DNA of 64,000 nucleotides from Alphaproteobacteria bacterium (GCA_016869535.1 VGDX01000004.1:93199-157198); one strand, 5' to 3'; counted from the stretch's first letter, positions 36,241 through 47,267 are shown. The notes: generated by a model from the sequence alone, not told the origin. Program-made: numbers and translations.

Positions 36241-36623
36241 GATTTGGCCTTGCGGCGCTTGGCGGCGGGTTTCTTTTTCGCCGTAGCTTTGGCCGGGGCG
36301 CGCTTGGGTGGCGGCGCCGCGACCGGCGCTGCCACCATGGACGGCGGCCCCATGGCGGCAGGCGGACTTGCGCCCTCCTTCTTCGGCAGCATGACCGGCT
36401 TGTCGAGGCCTTCGCGAATGTTCTCGATGTTCTTGCGCACGGAGTCGGCCTCGCTCTCGGCCATCGCCGCCTCGAACTGATGCTGGAAGTCCGAGGCCGC
36501 GCGCCGCAGCTTGCCGGCGTAATGGCCGAAAGTGCGCATGAGCCTCGGCAGCTCCTTCGGTCCCACCACGACGATCGCCACGATGACGATGACCAGAAGC
36601 TCCGACCAACCGATGTCAAACAT
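36237..36623 (-). CDS. tatB: Twin-arginine translocase subunit TatB
   Basis: 128 residues. N-terminal membrane helix with the family start MFDIGWSELLVIVIVAIVVV, the hinge GPKELPRLMRTFGHYAGKLR and an amphipathic helix, then an Ala/Pro/Lys-rich tail (PPKRAPAKATAKKKPAAKRR). The short hydrophobic helix with FDIGWSEL rather than a Gly-Leu-rich start separates TatB from TatA. Co-operates with TatC as receptor complex; 66 bases downstream of tatA. Confidence 0.95.
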   Translation of the reverse strand: MFDIGWSELLVIVIVAIVVVGPKELPRLMRTFGHYAGKLRRAASDFQHQFEAAMAESEADSVRKNIENIREGLDKPVMLPKKEGASPPAAMGPPSMVAAPVAAPPPKRAPAKATAKKKPAAKRRKAKS

Positions 36624-36688
36624 GGCTGTGGTTCAGGACCGCGTTTTCGCCGCGGGATTGCGGTCCGCTTTCGTCAGGCCGCGCCAGC

Positions 36689-36910
36689 TCAGCTCGATTT
36701 CTTGCGCGGGGCCTTGCTGCGCTTGCTCGTGCTGTGCGTCCGTTCATGCTCGAGGACCTTCGGCTCGTCCGCCGCGTCATCGCTCATGCCCGCCTTGAAG
36801 CTCTTGATGCCCTTGGCGACGTCGCCCATCAGGTCGGAGATCTTACCGCGCCCGAACAGAAGCACGAACAGCACCAGCACGATCAGGATTTGCCACCAAC
36901 TCGGACCCAT
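36689..36910 (-). CDS. tatA: Twin-arginine translocase subunit TatA
   Basis: 73 residues: [20 protein letters not shown], then [22 protein letters not shown], the FGRGK hinge and amphipathic helix typical of the pore-forming subunit. The C-terminus is charged ([19 protein letters not shown]). First gene of tatA-tatB-tatC. In many relatives scpB lies just upstream; here an ABC-ATPase gene is inserted in between. Confidence 0.95.
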   Translation of the reverse strand: MGPSWWQILIVLVLFVLLFGRGKISDLMGDVAKGIKSFKAGMSDDAADEPKVLEHERTHSTSKRSKAPRKKSS

Positions 36911-36998
36911 TTACGCCTCCAACTCGCGATCTCGCGAAGCTTATTCACCGGTACTATGGCAGCAAAGGCCTGACCGTCGCAAGCCGGGCTTCCCATTA

Positions 36999-38150
36999 TT
37001 ATGAAGCCGGTGTTCCGCCATTATCCGCCGGAAAAACCAGGACCGCGGCGGAATCGACCTTGACGCCAATCTCCGCACCTTGCGGTGGCACCTCGCTCTC
37101 TCGCACCCTTGCCAGCAACGGCGCGTCGAGCCCCTGCACCGCGAGCTCAACCAGGGCGACATCGCCGAGAAAGCGGGCATCGAGCACGCGTCCCGGTACC
37201 CCCTCGCCTGCGGCAACAAGAAGCACACCGCGCTGGCGCACGCTGACGATGGCCGCGCTGCCATCCACCAGGCCGTTGGCGGGGAAACAGCCGAGCGGCG
37301 TCACCGCCTCACCTTTGTCGATGCTGGCCTGCATCTCATTCAAATCGGAGAAAGTGCGCGCGGTGAGTATATCCTTGGGGGCACGGTAGAGATCGAGCGC
37401 CTTGCCGGTCTGCACGATGCGGCCGGCATTCATCAGCGCCACACGGTCGCCCATGCGCATGGCTTCTTCCGCGTCATGGGTGACGACAATCGAGGTGGCG
37501 CGGGTCTCGTGCAGGATGGCGAGCGTTTCCTCGCGCATGCTTTCCCTGAGACGTGAATCCAGTCCGGAGAACGGCTCGTCCATGAGCAGCACGCTCGGCC
37601 GCGGGGCGATGGCGCGGGCGAGCGCCACACGCTGCTGTTCGCCGCCGGACAGAATATGCGGATAATCGCGCGCGTAGCGCGCGAGCCCCACGCGCTCGAG
37701 CGCGGCGAGCGCTTCCGCTTTCGCCTCGGCGCGGGTCAGCGATCTCAAGCCATAAGCGACATTGTCGAGCAGCGTGAGATGGGGAAACAGCGCGAAGTCC
37801 TGGAACATGAGTCCGACGCCGCGCTTCTCCGGCGGCACGAAGCAGCCGGGTCCCGCGACTTCCTGATCGTCGAGCAGCACGCGTCCCGAAGACGGACGCT
37901 CGACGCCGGCGGCAATCCTGAGCAGCGTGGTCTTGCCGCAACCCGACGGTCCGAGCAGACAGAGAATCTCTCCCGGTTCGACCTCGAGGCTGACATGGTC
38001 GAGCGCCGTTGTGTGATCGTAACGGCGGGACACATCGTCGAAAGTCAGCCGCGCGGCGAAGGTGACCGCGGCCTTGCGGTGCGACTGATCCCGCCGGTTA
38101 TTGGCGGTCGCGGGCCCGCGTCCTTTGAGGAATTCGAGCATGGCGCCCAT
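36999..38150 (-). CDS. ABC transporter ATP-binding protein (Fe3+/polyamine type, orphan)
   Basis: 383 residues, with about 30 extra residues before the ABC core. Walker A is LLGPSGCGKTTLLRIAAGVE near residue 85, signature LSGGEQQRVALARA near 180, Walker B VLLMDEPFSGLD. The C-terminal 100 residues form a TOBE-like domain (VSVRQRGVLLVAAGEGVPGR, VLDARFLGDVALVELAV), as in FbpC and PotA. No permease or binding-protein gene is near, so it must work with parts encoded elsewhere. Sits between tatA and scpB. Confidence 0.85.
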   Translation of the reverse strand: MGAMLEFLKGRGPATANNRRDQSHRKAAVTFAARLTFDDVSRRYDHTTALDHVSLEVEPGEILCLLGPSGCGKTTLLRIAAGVERPSSGRVLLDDQEVAGPGCFVPPEKRGVGLMFQDFALFPHLTLLDNVAYGLRSLTRAEAKAEALAALERVGLARYARDYPHILSGGEQQRVALARAIAPRPSVLLMDEPFSGLDSRLRESMREETLAILHETRATSIVVTHDAEEAMRMGDRVALMNAGRIVQTGKALDLYRAPKDILTARTFSDLNEMQASIDKGEAVTPLGCFPANGLVDGSAAIVSVRQRGVLLVAAGEGVPGRVLDARFLGDVALVELAVQGLDAPLLARVRESEVPPQGAEIGVKVDSAAVLVFPADNGGTPAS

Positions 38151-38184
38151 CTAGGCGCTTGCGGCGTCTTCGCGCAACCACTGA

Positions 38185-38955
38185 TCAGGTCGGCTCGTCG
38201 CGATCTTCGTCCTCGTCATCGTCCATGCCGAGAGGCTCGTCCTCGAGCGGATCCTCGTCTTCGCGGAGATCCGGTGCATCGTCGGGGCTCGGCATGGAGA
38301 AGCCGGGGGGCAGGTTGGAATCCAAAAGTCCCGCGCCTTTCAGTTCGTTCAGGCCCGGCAGGTCTTGGATGGAGTCGAAGCCGAAATGTTCGAGGAAGGC
38401 TTCGGTGGTGCCGTAGGTCACCGGACGTCCCGGCCCGCGGCGCCGCCCGCGCATTTTGATCCACCCCGTTTCGAGCAGAACGTCGATCGTGCCGCGTGAC
38501 ATGGTCACGCCTCTGATCTCCTCGACCTCGGCGCGGGTGACCGGCTGGTGATAGGCGATGATGGCGAGCGTTTCGAGCGCCGCGCGCGACAGGCGCCGTT
38601 GCGCGACTGCCTCGCGTTCGAGCAGGAAGGACAGATCCTCCGACGTGCGGAACGCCCATTTACCGGCGACCCGTACGAGATTGACGCCGCGCCCGGCATA
38701 GAGACTCTGCAGCTCCTCGAGCAGCGTCTTCATGTCCTCGCCATCGACGAAATGCCGGCCGAGCGTCGCTTCGTCGAGCGGCTCTGAGGCGGCGAACAGC
38801 AGTGCCTCCACGATGCGCAATTTCTCGCGCCGGTCGGTTTCCTGAAGCGCGATCACATTGGGGGGTAGCGGTAAGGAGAGTCGCGGCCCGCTGCGCTCGC
38901 GCTCCGTCTCGTCTTCCGTCATGACCGTTACCCTGCTCACTTGTTTCGCTGTCAT
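38185..38955 (-). CDS. scpB: Segregation and condensation protein B
   Basis: 256 residues. The winged-helix core is at about 40-205: RIVEALLFAASEPLDEATLG, RRLSRAALETLAIIAYHQPV, TRAEVEEIRGVTMSRGTIDV and GRPVTYGTTEAFLEHFGFDS. A strongly acidic tail (DEDPLEDEPLGMDDDEDEDR) follows, common in this class. The start at 38955 has a GGGAGGAAGAGG leader; 38922 is an alternative. With ScpA and SMC it forms the condensin that compacts the chromosome. Follows scpA by 33 bases. Confidence 0.94.
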   Translation of the reverse strand: MTAKQVSRVTVMTEDETERERSGPRLSLPLPPNVIALQETDRREKLRIVEALLFAASEPLDEATLGRHFVDGEDMKTLLEELQSLYAGRGVNLVRVAGKWAFRTSEDLSFLLEREAVAQRRLSRAALETLAIIAYHQPVTRAEVEEIRGVTMSRGTIDVLLETGWIKMRGRRRGPGRPVTYGTTEAFLEHFGFDSIQDLPGLNELKGAGLLDSNLPPGFSMPSPDDAPDLREDEDPLEDEPLGMDDDEDEDRDEPT

Positions 38956-38988
38956 TGCAGCCTCTTCCTCCCTAGGCGCAAGCGTTCA

Positions 38989-39816
38989 TTATGCCGCTCT
39001 GTGGCGGCGGCGGACGAGAAGCGGTCCGAACGACTTCGACTGACTGATCTCAAGTCCCCCCTCCCGTGTCATTTCCAAAGCCGCGGTGAAACCCGATGCC
39101 AAGGCCGTGCGCCTGAGCTCCGGCTCGACCAGGAACTCGGAGAGCAGCGCGTCGAGCGGCGCCCAGTCGACATTGATGCCGAGTAGGCGCTCAAGCTCGT
39201 CTCTCGCTTCCTTCAGCGACCACACCGTGCGCGGCTTGACCTGCCAGGAACGCTCGGTGCTGCGCTGGCGCTGCTGCGAATAGGCCTTGAGCAGATCGTA
39301 GACATTGGCGTCGTAAACGCTCTTGCGCAGGACACGGACCGGCTCGGGTTCGCCGCGCGCAAAGATATCGCGCCCCAGACGCTTGCGTGTCATGAGCTGT
39401 GCCGCGGCATTGCGCATGGCGTCGAGCCGCTTCAGCCTGAAGGCGAGCAGCGCGGCAAGTTCCTCACCGGTCGGTTCGCCTTCTTCGTCTTTCTCCGCCG
39501 GCAGCAGCAGTTTCGATTTGAGGAAGGCGAGCCACGCCGCCATCACCAGATAGTCGGCGGCAATCTCCAGACGCAGGCGGCGTGCCTCGGAAATGAAATC
39601 GAGATATTGCTGGGCGAGCGCCAGCACCGAGATCTTCGCCAGATCGACCTTCTGCGTACGGGCAAGCGCAAGCAGCAGATCGAGCGGTCCTTCGAAGCCT
39701 TCCACATCGACCAGGAGCCGGTCGCCGGCGCCGATTTCGATGCGCTCGTCGGCACCCCAATCGGCGGCGTTATCGCCCATGGGCGGATCGTTAACCGGAG
39801 TTTCGTTGCCGCTCAT
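38989..39816 (-). CDS. scpA: Segregation and condensation protein A
   Basis: 275 residues. Kleisin of the SMC complex. The N-terminus carries RLLVDVEGFEGPLDLLLALA, the ScpA signature, and VDLAKISVLALAQQYLDFIS; the C-terminal winged helix ends with LRRTALASGFTAALEMTREG and GLEISQSKSFGPLLV. Overlaps nagZ by an ATGA, giving nagZ-scpA-scpB as one leftward unit. Confidence 0.94.
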   Translation of the reverse strand: MSGNETPVNDPPMGDNAADWGADERIEIGAGDRLLVDVEGFEGPLDLLLALARTQKVDLAKISVLALAQQYLDFISEARRLRLEIAADYLVMAAWLAFLKSKLLLPAEKDEEGEPTGEELAALLAFRLKRLDAMRNAAAQLMTRKRLGRDIFARGEPEPVRVLRKSVYDANVYDLLKAYSQQRQRSTERSWQVKPRTVWSLKEARDELERLLGINVDWAPLDALLSEFLVEPELRRTALASGFTAALEMTREGGLEISQSKSFGPLLVRRRHRAA

Positions 39817-40862
39817 GCCCGCACCGTCGGATCGGCACCCACGCCCGCCACGCGCGTGCCGTCGGCTTCGTGCACCAGCGCCAATGCCTCAGCCACGTCG
39901 AAGGGACGCGGATCGTGAAGCGCGGCGCGGGCACGGGCAAAACGCTCGGCGGCAAGGCCGTCGAGCAATGGTGCGGCACTGCCTGTATCCAGCATCTCGG
40001 AGAGCACGCCACTGCATTGCAAGACCACATCGCAGCCAGCATCGATCACCCCGCGCGTGCGCTCCGCGAATGAACCTCCAAGGGCCTGCATGCCGATATC
40101 GTCGCTCATCACCAGGCCATTCAGTCCGATCAAATCCCGAATCACCTCCCGCATTATAACGGGCGAAGTGGTTGCCGGTCGCCGTTCGTCGTAGGCCGGA
40201 AGGAGCACATGAGCGGTCATGGCCAGGGGCGAATCCCGGAGCGCCTCAAAGGGGCGGAAATCCCGCGCTTCTAGTTCGGCTCTCGTGGCGTCGATTCGCG
40301 GCAGCGATAAATGACTGTCAGCCCTGGCGCGGCCATGCCCCGGCACATGCTTGATCACCGGCAACGCACCACCGGCCAGGGTTCCATCCATGACCGCGCG
40401 GCCGAGCGCAATCACCACATCGGAATCGGTGCTGAAGGCACGGTCGCCGATGACGTCATGTGCGCCTTCTTCCGGCACATCGATACATGGCGTGCAGTTG
40501 ACGTTGATGCCGACACCACGCAGTTCCTCGGCGATCAATCTCGCGCCGGAGAAAGCCGCCTTCTTCGCCACCTCGGGTGCGGTCTCATACAACACGCCGT
40601 AACAGCGCGCCGGAGGCATGCTGCGCCAATGCGGCGGCCGCAGGCGCTGCACCCTGCCGCCCTCCTGGTCGATCAGGACAAGCGCCTCCTCGCTCTCGAC
40701 CGCATCCTTGAACGAGGTCACGAGCGCCGAAATCTGTTCAGGTGTCTGGCAGTTCCGGGCAAACAGGATCAGCCCGCAGGGCCGTTCGCGCCCGAAGAAT
40801 TGACGCTCGGCATCGCTCAACGACGCGCCGGCGCAACCGGAGATAAAGGCTTTGAAGGTCAC
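39813..40862 (-). CDS. nagZ: Beta-N-acetylhexosaminidase (glycoside hydrolase family 3)
   Basis: 349 residues. Releases GlcNAc from muropeptides during cell-wall recycling. Marks: CGLILFARNCQTPEQISALV near residue 30, ALVLIDQEGGRVQRLRPPHW near 62, the loop KHVPGHGRARADSHLSLPRI with catalytic His/Asp dyad near 165, and GLVMSDDIGMQALGGSFAER with the nucleophilic Asp near 250. Full length. Its stop overlaps scpA; cell-division SPOR protein precedes it by 55 bases. Confidence 0.94.
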   Translation of the reverse strand: MTFKAFISGCAGASLSDAERQFFGRERPCGLILFARNCQTPEQISALVTSFKDAVESEEALVLIDQEGGRVQRLRPPHWRSMPPARCYGVLYETAPEVAKKAAFSGARLIAEELRGVGINVNCTPCIDVPEEGAHDVIGDRAFSTDSDVVIALGRAVMDGTLAGGALPVIKHVPGHGRARADSHLSLPRIDATRAELEARDFRPFEALRDSPLAMTAHVLLPAYDERRPATTSPVIMREVIRDLIGLNGLVMSDDIGMQALGGSFAERTRGVIDAGCDVVLQCSGVLSEMLDTGSAAPLLDGLAAERFARARAALHDPRPFDVAEALALVHEADGTRVAGVGADPTVRA

Positions 40863-40917
40863 GGCGCGGGGTAACGCGCGCCGTGGTACAAGGTCAAGGC
40901 TGTTCGGCCGGTCGCGC

Positions 40918-42912
40918 CTATTGGGCCACCACGAAACAGTCGGTGCCTTGCCCCTTCAGCTCGCCGCAAAGCTTGTCGGCCGCGGTCTTGCCGTCGATCG
41001 GGCCGATACGGAGCTTATACAAGGTCCCCTGGGTGCCGAGCGTGTCCTTGCTGACCATGGGCCGGTAATTGGCAAGAAGGGTTGGATGCTTCTGCTGAAT
41101 GTCGGCGAAGGCGGCCAGGGCCTCTGTCTGGCTCTTCCGCGCGCTAAGTTGCACCGCGTATTTGGCCGGCGCCGCAGCCGGTGCGGCGGCGGCGACTTGT
41201 TGCGGCGCGGCGGCCTCTGGCGTGGCCGGTGCAGGAGCAGCGGGAGCGGCGGCGGCATCAGCCGGCATAGCCGCATTGGGGACCGGCATGGCCGCTGGTG
41301 CGGCGCCTGCGGCGGCGGTCATGTCAGCGGGTGTTGCGGGAGGTTGGGCCGCGGCCTCGGCTGGAGCGGCATCAGCCGGAGGCGGCATCACCGAGCCATC
41401 GGGGCGTACCACCATGGTCTTCACCTTGCGTGGGCCACCATCGGCGCCTGTCTCTTCCATCGGTACTGCATTCGGTAGGGCGGCGACCGCCTGCGTGGTC
41501 GGCGGCGTCATGAAATCAGTGTTCGCGACCGGGGCCGGTAGACCACCCGTCGCCGTCGACGGCGGCAGCGCAGGCACCGCGACATCCTCTTGGCGAGGCA
41601 CGAGATTCTCGGTTTCGGCTTGATTCTCGTTGCTAAGACGGTCGTATATTAGCTTGTTCTTATGAGGAAATTCTTTTCCGCCCGCATCGGCAGGCATTTC
41701 CTTGACCGGACGGCTATCGGCTTGCACCACCGGGGTCTCGCCGATACTGCCGCCGCTTTGCTTGTAAGCGAAAGCGAGCGCCCCGCCGAGCGCGATGGCA
41801 CCTAGCAGCGCACTGCCCACCATGAAGGCGCTCTTGCCCTTCATGAAAGCGAATTTGGAAAATTTCGAGCCGGCTACGACAGCCGGCACATGGCCTTCAT
41901 CCATGAAATCGGCATCGGCACGTTCGGTTTCGTAAAAATTCTGCGGCGCGGGAGCGGGACGCGGCATTTCGGTCCCGCCAAGATTGATCTGTGGCGGCTG
42001 ATCGTAGATCGCCTCGAACGCTGCCAATTGCCGGCGTGGATCACTTGGCGGCACCTGGTCATGTGCACGACCGTAATCCGGCGCGGGCTCATGGGGATAT
42101 GGCTCGAAGCCCGGCGCGTAGCCACGAGGATCGTGGCCTGACTGAGCGTCCGGAGCAAAAGGCGGAGTGGGCACATATCCCTGCTCGGGAAAGCTCGCAT
42201 CGAAACTCGGCTCCGGAAAACTCGCATCAGCGTAGTTCTGAGGCGCAAAACCAGGATCGGTTAGGCTCGGCTCGGGGAAGCTCGCATCCTGCATGCCCGC
42301 GTTTGGCTGAGACGGATCCGGGAAAATCCTGTCGGGGAAACTGGGGCTCGCGCCGGGAAAGTTTTGCGGCTGATAGGCTGTCTCCGGCATCGGCGGATAG
42401 CCTGGCGCCGGATAGGTCTGGGGTGCGGGACGATAAGCCTGCGGCGGCTGCAGATCGGCAGGCTGATAGGACGGTGCAGCGCTAGGCTGATGGCTGGGAT
42501 AGTGCGGTGTCGGACCCTGAGGAATCGGCTGATGAGGTCGCGGCGCCGCAGTTGGAGCGGGCGGCTGGGGAGTAAAGGACGGGTAAGAGGGTTGTGGTTG
42601 GGCCTGGGTTTGGGGTTGGGGTTGGGAGGGATGAGGTTGTGTAGGTTGCGCAGGTGGTACGGGTGCTCGCGTTACCGGCGTGTAGGTCGGCATCTGCGTA
42701 AAGCCAGGACCTCCTCCGCCGAAAATCGAGTTCTGTCCGAAGATCGGCTGTGCCGGACGGCCAGCTCCTTGAGCCATGAAGTGTCCCTCGCTCTGCTGCG
42801 GCGCGCCGACGCCCCAGGATGATCCGTCCTGTCTCTCGCTATTGGAGAAATCGGACTGCAACTCATGAGACGGATCGGCCTTACGGCCGTATCCGTTATC
42901 GTGCATTGACAT
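40918..42912 (-). CDS. SPOR-domain cell-envelope protein
   Basis: 664 residues. The first 300 are Pro/Gln/Ser-rich and disordered with repeated NYADASFPEPS-type motifs. One membrane helix follows at about 365-385 (AFMVGSALLGAIALGGALAF), and a periplasmic Ala/Pro-rich linker leads to a SPOR domain in the last 80 residues (KYAVQLSARKSQTEALAAFA, YKLRIGPIDGKTAADKLCGE). SPOR domains bind denuded glycan at the division septum, so this protein probably localises there. Position between nagZ and argS is conserved in the order. Confidence 0.9.
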   Translation of the reverse strand: MSMHDNGYGRKADPSHELQSDFSNSERQDGSSWGVGAPQQSEGHFMAQGAGRPAQPIFGQNSIFGGGGPGFTQMPTYTPVTRAPVPPAQPTQPHPSQPQPQTQAQPQPSYPSFTPQPPAPTAAPRPHQPIPQGPTPHYPSHQPSAAPSYQPADLQPPQAYRPAPQTYPAPGYPPMPETAYQPQNFPGASPSFPDRIFPDPSQPNAGMQDASFPEPSLTDPGFAPQNYADASFPEPSFDASFPEQGYVPTPPFAPDAQSGHDPRGYAPGFEPYPHEPAPDYGRAHDQVPPSDPRRQLAAFEAIYDQPPQINLGGTEMPRPAPAPQNFYETERADADFMDEGHVPAVVAGSKFSKFAFMKGKSAFMVGSALLGAIALGGALAFAYKQSGGSIGETPVVQADSRPVKEMPADAGGKEFPHKNKLIYDRLSNENQAETENLVPRQEDVAVPALPPSTATGGLPAPVANTDFMTPPTTQAVAALPNAVPMEETGADGGPRKVKTMVVRPDGSVMPPPADAAPAEAAAQPPATPADMTAAAGAAPAAMPVPNAAMPADAAAAPAAPAPATPEAAAPQQVAAAAPAAAPAKYAVQLSARKSQTEALAAFADIQQKHPTLLANYRPMVSKDTLGTQGTLYKLRIGPIDGKTAADKLCGELKGQGTDCFVVAQ

Positions 42913-42955
42913 GGTACTTTCCCTCGACCACCCCGTGCCCCCACATCAGGTTCGG

Positions 42956-44716
42956 TCAGTGTAGCTCGTGCAAGGCATGTACACCCAGGATCCCTAGACC
43001 CAATGCCAAGACACGCCTAGTGGCGGCCACAAGGGCTACACGAGCACGCGTTAACTCTCGGTCGTCCTCGTAAATAAATCGTAATTGTGGCAAGTCTTTG
43101 CCTCGGTTCCAGAGGCCATGAAAGTCTGCTGCAAGATCAAAAAGATAGAAGCTTATGCGATGGGGCTCATGGGTTTGCGCGGCGGCTTCCACGACCCGGG
43201 GAAACTGGGCTAGACGGCGGATCACGGCGATTTCGGCCGGATCGTTCAGGCGGTCCAGGTCGGCTCGTATCAATTCAGTACTCTCCGTCCCGAGATCCGG
43301 GAAGGTCTCGCCGACCTGTCGCAGAACGGAGCTCGCCCTCGCATGGGCATACTGAACATAGAAGACAGGGTTGTCGCGTGACTGCTCTGTGACCTTGGTG
43401 AAATCGAAATCGAGCGGTGCGTCATTCTTACGGTAGAGCATCATGAAGCGGACGGGTCCGGCGCCGACTTCATCCACCAGTTCACGTAGCGTTACGAACG
43501 TGCCGGCGCGCTTGGACATTTTCACAGGCTCGCCCGCCCGGAACAAGCGCACCAGCTGACAAATCTTGATGTCGAGATGGGCTTTGCCTTCGGTCAAGGC
43601 GGCAAGCGCCGCCTGCATGCGCTTGATGTGGCCGCTATGGTCGGCGCCCCACACATCGATCATCGAGCGGAAGCCGCGCCGGAACTTGTCGCGGTGATAA
43701 GCAATGTCGGAGGCGAAATAGGTATAGCCGCCGTCCGGCTTGACGAGCGGCCGGTCCTGATCGTCGCCGAACTCGGTCGAGCGGAACAGGAGTTGCTCGC
43801 GGTCCTCCCACTCCTCATCGATCTTGCCTTTGGGCGGGGGCAACCGGCCTTGGTAAATCAGCCCCTTTGCCTTGAGTTCGGCAATGGTCTCGGCCACCTC
43901 GTCATGCGCGCCATCGATCAGCGCGCGTTCGGAAAAAAACACGTCAAGATGTATGCCGAGTTGATCGAGATCGTCCTCGATCATGACCAGCATCGCCTTC
44001 AGCGCGGCGCTGCGCGTAATAGGCAGCCATTCGCTCTCCGGCGCATCAAGCAGTGCCCGGCCGTGATTAGCGGCAAGCGTCTCACCGACAGGCTTGAGAT
44101 AGTCGCCAGGATAGAGCCCTTCGGGGATCTCGCCGATGTCCTCGCCAAGCGCCTCGCGGTAACGCAGGAATACTGAACGGGCGAGCGCATCGACCTGAGC
44201 GCCGGCGTCGTTGACGTAATATTCGCGCGTCACGGCGTAACCCACGAAGGCAAGCAGATTGGCAAGAGCATCGCCGAACACCGCACCGCGGCAATGGCCG
44301 ACATGCATCGGGCCGGTGGGATTGGCGGACACATACTCGACATTCACCGCTTCGCCCTCCCCAAAGGCACTTCGGCCATAGGCGTCGCCCTGTTCGAGCA
44401 CCATGCGCAAGACGCTCGGCCAGAAAGCAGGCGCAAGTGACAGATTGATGAAGCCCGGGCCAGCTATCTCCACCTTGTCGATATGCGGGTCGGAGGCGAG
44501 CAGCGGCACGATGCGTTCGGCGAGTTGGCGCGGAGGCACGCCGGCAGCCTTGGCCAGCACCATGGCGGCGTTAGTGGCGAGGTCGCCGTGGAAGGCATCT
44601 TTCGGCGGTTCTAGCGTGATACCGTCGAGACTTGCCTCGTGCGGCACCACGCCGTCATGCTTGAGCTGCTGGACCGCGGCAAGGACTCGACCGTGGAACC
44701 CTGCGAAGACGTCCAT
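42956..44716 (-). CDS. argS: Arginyl-tRNA synthetase
   Basis: Class I synthetase, 586 residues. The HIGH-type motif is [20 protein letters not shown] near residue 130, the DNA/tRNA-recognising Add1 domain is at the N-terminus, and the KMSKS-like motif is [20 protein letters not shown] near 400. The C-terminal DALR anticodon domain ends with LELH-like VHALHELH. The arginine-specific enzyme needs tRNA for activation. Ends 43 bases before the SPOR gene in the same direction. Confidence 0.97.
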   Translation of the reverse strand: MDVFAGFHGRVLAAVQQLKHDGVVPHEASLDGITLEPPKDAFHGDLATNAAMVLAKAAGVPPRQLAERIVPLLASDPHIDKVEIAGPGFINLSLAPAFWPSVLRMVLEQGDAYGRSAFGEGEAVNVEYVSANPTGPMHVGHCRGAVFGDALANLLAFVGYAVTREYYVNDAGAQVDALARSVFLRYREALGEDIGEIPEGLYPGDYLKPVGETLAANHGRALLDAPESEWLPITRSAALKAMLVMIEDDLDQLGIHLDVFFSERALIDGAHDEVAETIAELKAKGLIYQGRLPPPKGKIDEEWEDREQLLFRSTEFGDDQDRPLVKPDGGYTYFASDIAYHRDKFRRGFRSMIDVWGADHSGHIKRMQAALAALTEGKAHLDIKICQLVRLFRAGEPVKMSKRAGTFVTLRELVDEVGAGPVRFMMLYRKNDAPLDFDFTKVTEQSRDNPVFYVQYAHARASSVLRQVGETFPDLGTESTELIRADLDRLNDPAEIAVIRRLAQFPRVVEAAAQTHEPHRISFYLFDLAADFHGLWNRGKDLPQLRFIYEDDRELTRARVALVAATRRVLALGLGILGVHALHELH

Positions 44717-44741
44717 TGAGCCCCCGGGGAAGACTTTTTGC

Positions 44742-44786
44742 GCATGATCTTATCGGAAAACCGGTTCCCACCTTTCCGGATCATGC
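44742..44786. repeat. Hyphomicrobiales-type palindromic intergenic repeat
   Basis: Outer arms GCATGATC (44742-44749) and GATCATGC (44779-44786) enclose TCCGAAAA-like CGGAAAACCGGTTCCCAC and inner complementary sequence (CGGAAA...TTTCCG). The GCATGATC...CCGGTTCCCAC...GATCATGC element is recalled as very common between genes in Rhizobiales genomes. It lies between argS and dgt. Confidence 0.75.
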
Positions 44787-44796
44787 TGTGGCGCGA

Positions 44797-46032
44797 CTAA
44801 CGCAAATCGGGCGTGGCGTCAAACAGGTGGGCATGTTCGGCGAGCGCATAGCGGTCGGTCATGCCGGCGATGAAATCCGCCACGTGGCGGGCATGAGCGG
44901 GGGTTCCGGTGTCAGGCGCCTGGTCCTGCCATTCCGGCGGCAGCGTAGCCGGATCGTCGAGGTAACGGCGGAAGAGGTCCCCCACCACACCTTCGGCGGC
45001 GTCCATGATGCGCACCACCCGCCCCTCCCGGTACACGCGCGAAAACAGGAAGGCGCGTAGTTCATCAATCTCCTGGCGCATGGCATCAGAGAAAGCCACG
45101 ACCGGCTGACTGGCTCGGCGCACATCGTCAGCGGATCGCGGGGCCAAAGCCTCGAGCCGGCGCGTGCTTTCGGCGGCGACGTCGGCGATCATCGTCGAGA
45201 TGAGGCGGCGGATGGTTTCATAGAGCAGCCGGGGCCCGGAAATGCCGGGATGGACCGCCCTCACCTCTTCCAGAACGCGGGCTACAAGCGGCACGGCGGC
45301 AAGGTCGTCAAAAGTGAACAGCCCGGCGCGGTAGCCGTCGTCGATGTCGTGATTATTGTAGGCGATGTCGTCGGCGAGGGCGGCGATCTGCGCCTCGACC
45401 GAGGCGAAGGTGGCAAGCTCGAGGTCCTGCTTGGCGCAATAGGCGAGGATCGGTTCAGGAACCGGCTTTTCCTTGGACCTGGGGCCGAGCAGCGGTCCGT
45501 TATGCTTGACCAGGCCCTCGAGCGTCTCCCAGGTGAGGTTGAGGCCGTCGAAGCCGGCATATTTCCGTTCAAGATCAGTAACAACGCGCAACGACTGCGC
45601 ATTGTGATCGAAGCCTCCAGCCCCTGACATCGCCGCATCGAGCGCCCGTTCTCCGGCATGGCCGAACGGCGGATGGCCGAGATCGTGCGCCAGCGCCAAG
45701 GCTTCTGTCAGATCGGCATCGACACGCAGGGTGTGGGCGAGCGCGCGGGCGATCTGCGCCACTTCCAGGCTGTGCGTCAGCCTCGAGCGGTAATGATCGC
45801 CCTCGTGATAGACGAAGACCTGGGTCTTGTAATTGAGCCGCCGGAACGCCGCCGAATGCAGGATGCGGTCACGGTCGCGGGCATAGAGCGAACGCGTGGG
45901 GCATGGCGGCTCGGGCACGAGCCGGCCGCGGCTAGCCCGCGGATCGACCGCATAGGGCGCCAGGCCCGCGCCTCTCAAGCCTGGATTTACGGGAAAAATC
46001 CGCTCGGGCTTAGGCTTCGGGTCAATTGACAA
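44797..46032 (-). CDS. dgt: Deoxyguanosinetriphosphate triphosphohydrolase-like HD protein
   Basis: About 411 residues. The HD domain shows [40 protein letters not shown] and [20 protein letters not shown]; the last is the HD motif. Members hydrolyse dNTPs to deoxynucleoside and triphosphate. No ATG or GTG lies at the family start, so TTG at 46032 ([20 protein letters not shown]), with AGGATGG about eight bases ahead, is taken. The longer frame upstream overlaps erpA and has no homology. Divergent from erpA by only 16 bases. Confidence 0.9.
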   Translation of the reverse strand: MSIDPKPKPERIFPVNPGLRGAGLAPYAVDPRASRGRLVPEPPCPTRSLYARDRDRILHSAAFRRLNYKTQVFVYHEGDHYRSRLTHSLEVAQIARALAHTLRVDADLTEALALAHDLGHPPFGHAGERALDAAMSGAGGFDHNAQSLRVVTDLERKYAGFDGLNLTWETLEGLVKHNGPLLGPRSKEKPVPEPILAYCAKQDLELATFASVEAQIAALADDIAYNNHDIDDGYRAGLFTFDDLAAVPLVARVLEEVRAVHPGISGPRLLYETIRRLISTMIADVAAESTRRLEALAPRSADDVRRASQPVVAFSDAMRQEIDELRAFLFSRVYREGRVVRIMDAAEGVVGDLFRRYLDDPATLPPEWQDQAPDTGTPAHARHVADFIAGMTDRYALAEHAHLFDATPDLR

Positions 46033-46048
46033 GGCCGTTTGCCATCCT

Positions 46049-46411
46049 ATGTTCCATATGAAGATGGCTACACCCAAGATGAGCGAACCGTCCATCACCA
46101 TCAGCCCGCGCGCCGCGGCCCGCATCGCCGAGATCCTCAAGACTGAGGCGGTGGCGGCACTCTTCCGCGTCAGCGTCGAAGGCGGCGGCTGCTCGGGCTT
46201 TCAATACCGCTTCGACCTGGTCAAGGAGCGCGCCCCTGACGATCTCATCGTCGAGCGCGACGGGGCGCGCGTGGTCATCGACCCGATATCGCTCGGCTTC
46301 GTGCAAGGAGCCGAAATCGACTTCGTCGACGATTTGATCGGCGCGCAGTTCAAGATCAACAATCCGAACGTGACGGCGGCCTGTGGCTGCGGCACCAGCT
46401 TCTCCGTCTGA
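46049..46411 (+). CDS. erpA: Iron-sulfur cluster insertion protein ErpA
   Basis: A-type Fe-S carrier of about 110-120 residues. The three cluster Cys residues are in [14 protein letters not shown] and [12 protein letters not shown]. The start is uncertain between 46049, 46058 and 46079; [20 protein letters not shown] (46079) is the conserved part, and the ORF with start at 46049 is given. It delivers clusters to proteins of isoprenoid synthesis and respiration. Divergent from dgt, a placement seen widely in alphaproteobacteria. Confidence 0.95.
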   Translation: MFHMKMATPKMSEPSITISPRAAARIAEILKTEAVAALFRVSVEGGGCSGFQYRFDLVKERAPDDLIVERDGARVVIDPISLGFVQGAEIDFVDDLIGAQFKINNPNVTAACGCGTSFSV

Positions 46412-46482
46412 CTTCCAGTTCCATTCGCAAACGGCGGTGTTTACTGGATTGCCTGGCAAAGCCGGGCGGTGACATAACGCAT

Positions 46483-47263
<781 letters not shown>

Positions 47264-47267
<4 letters not shown>

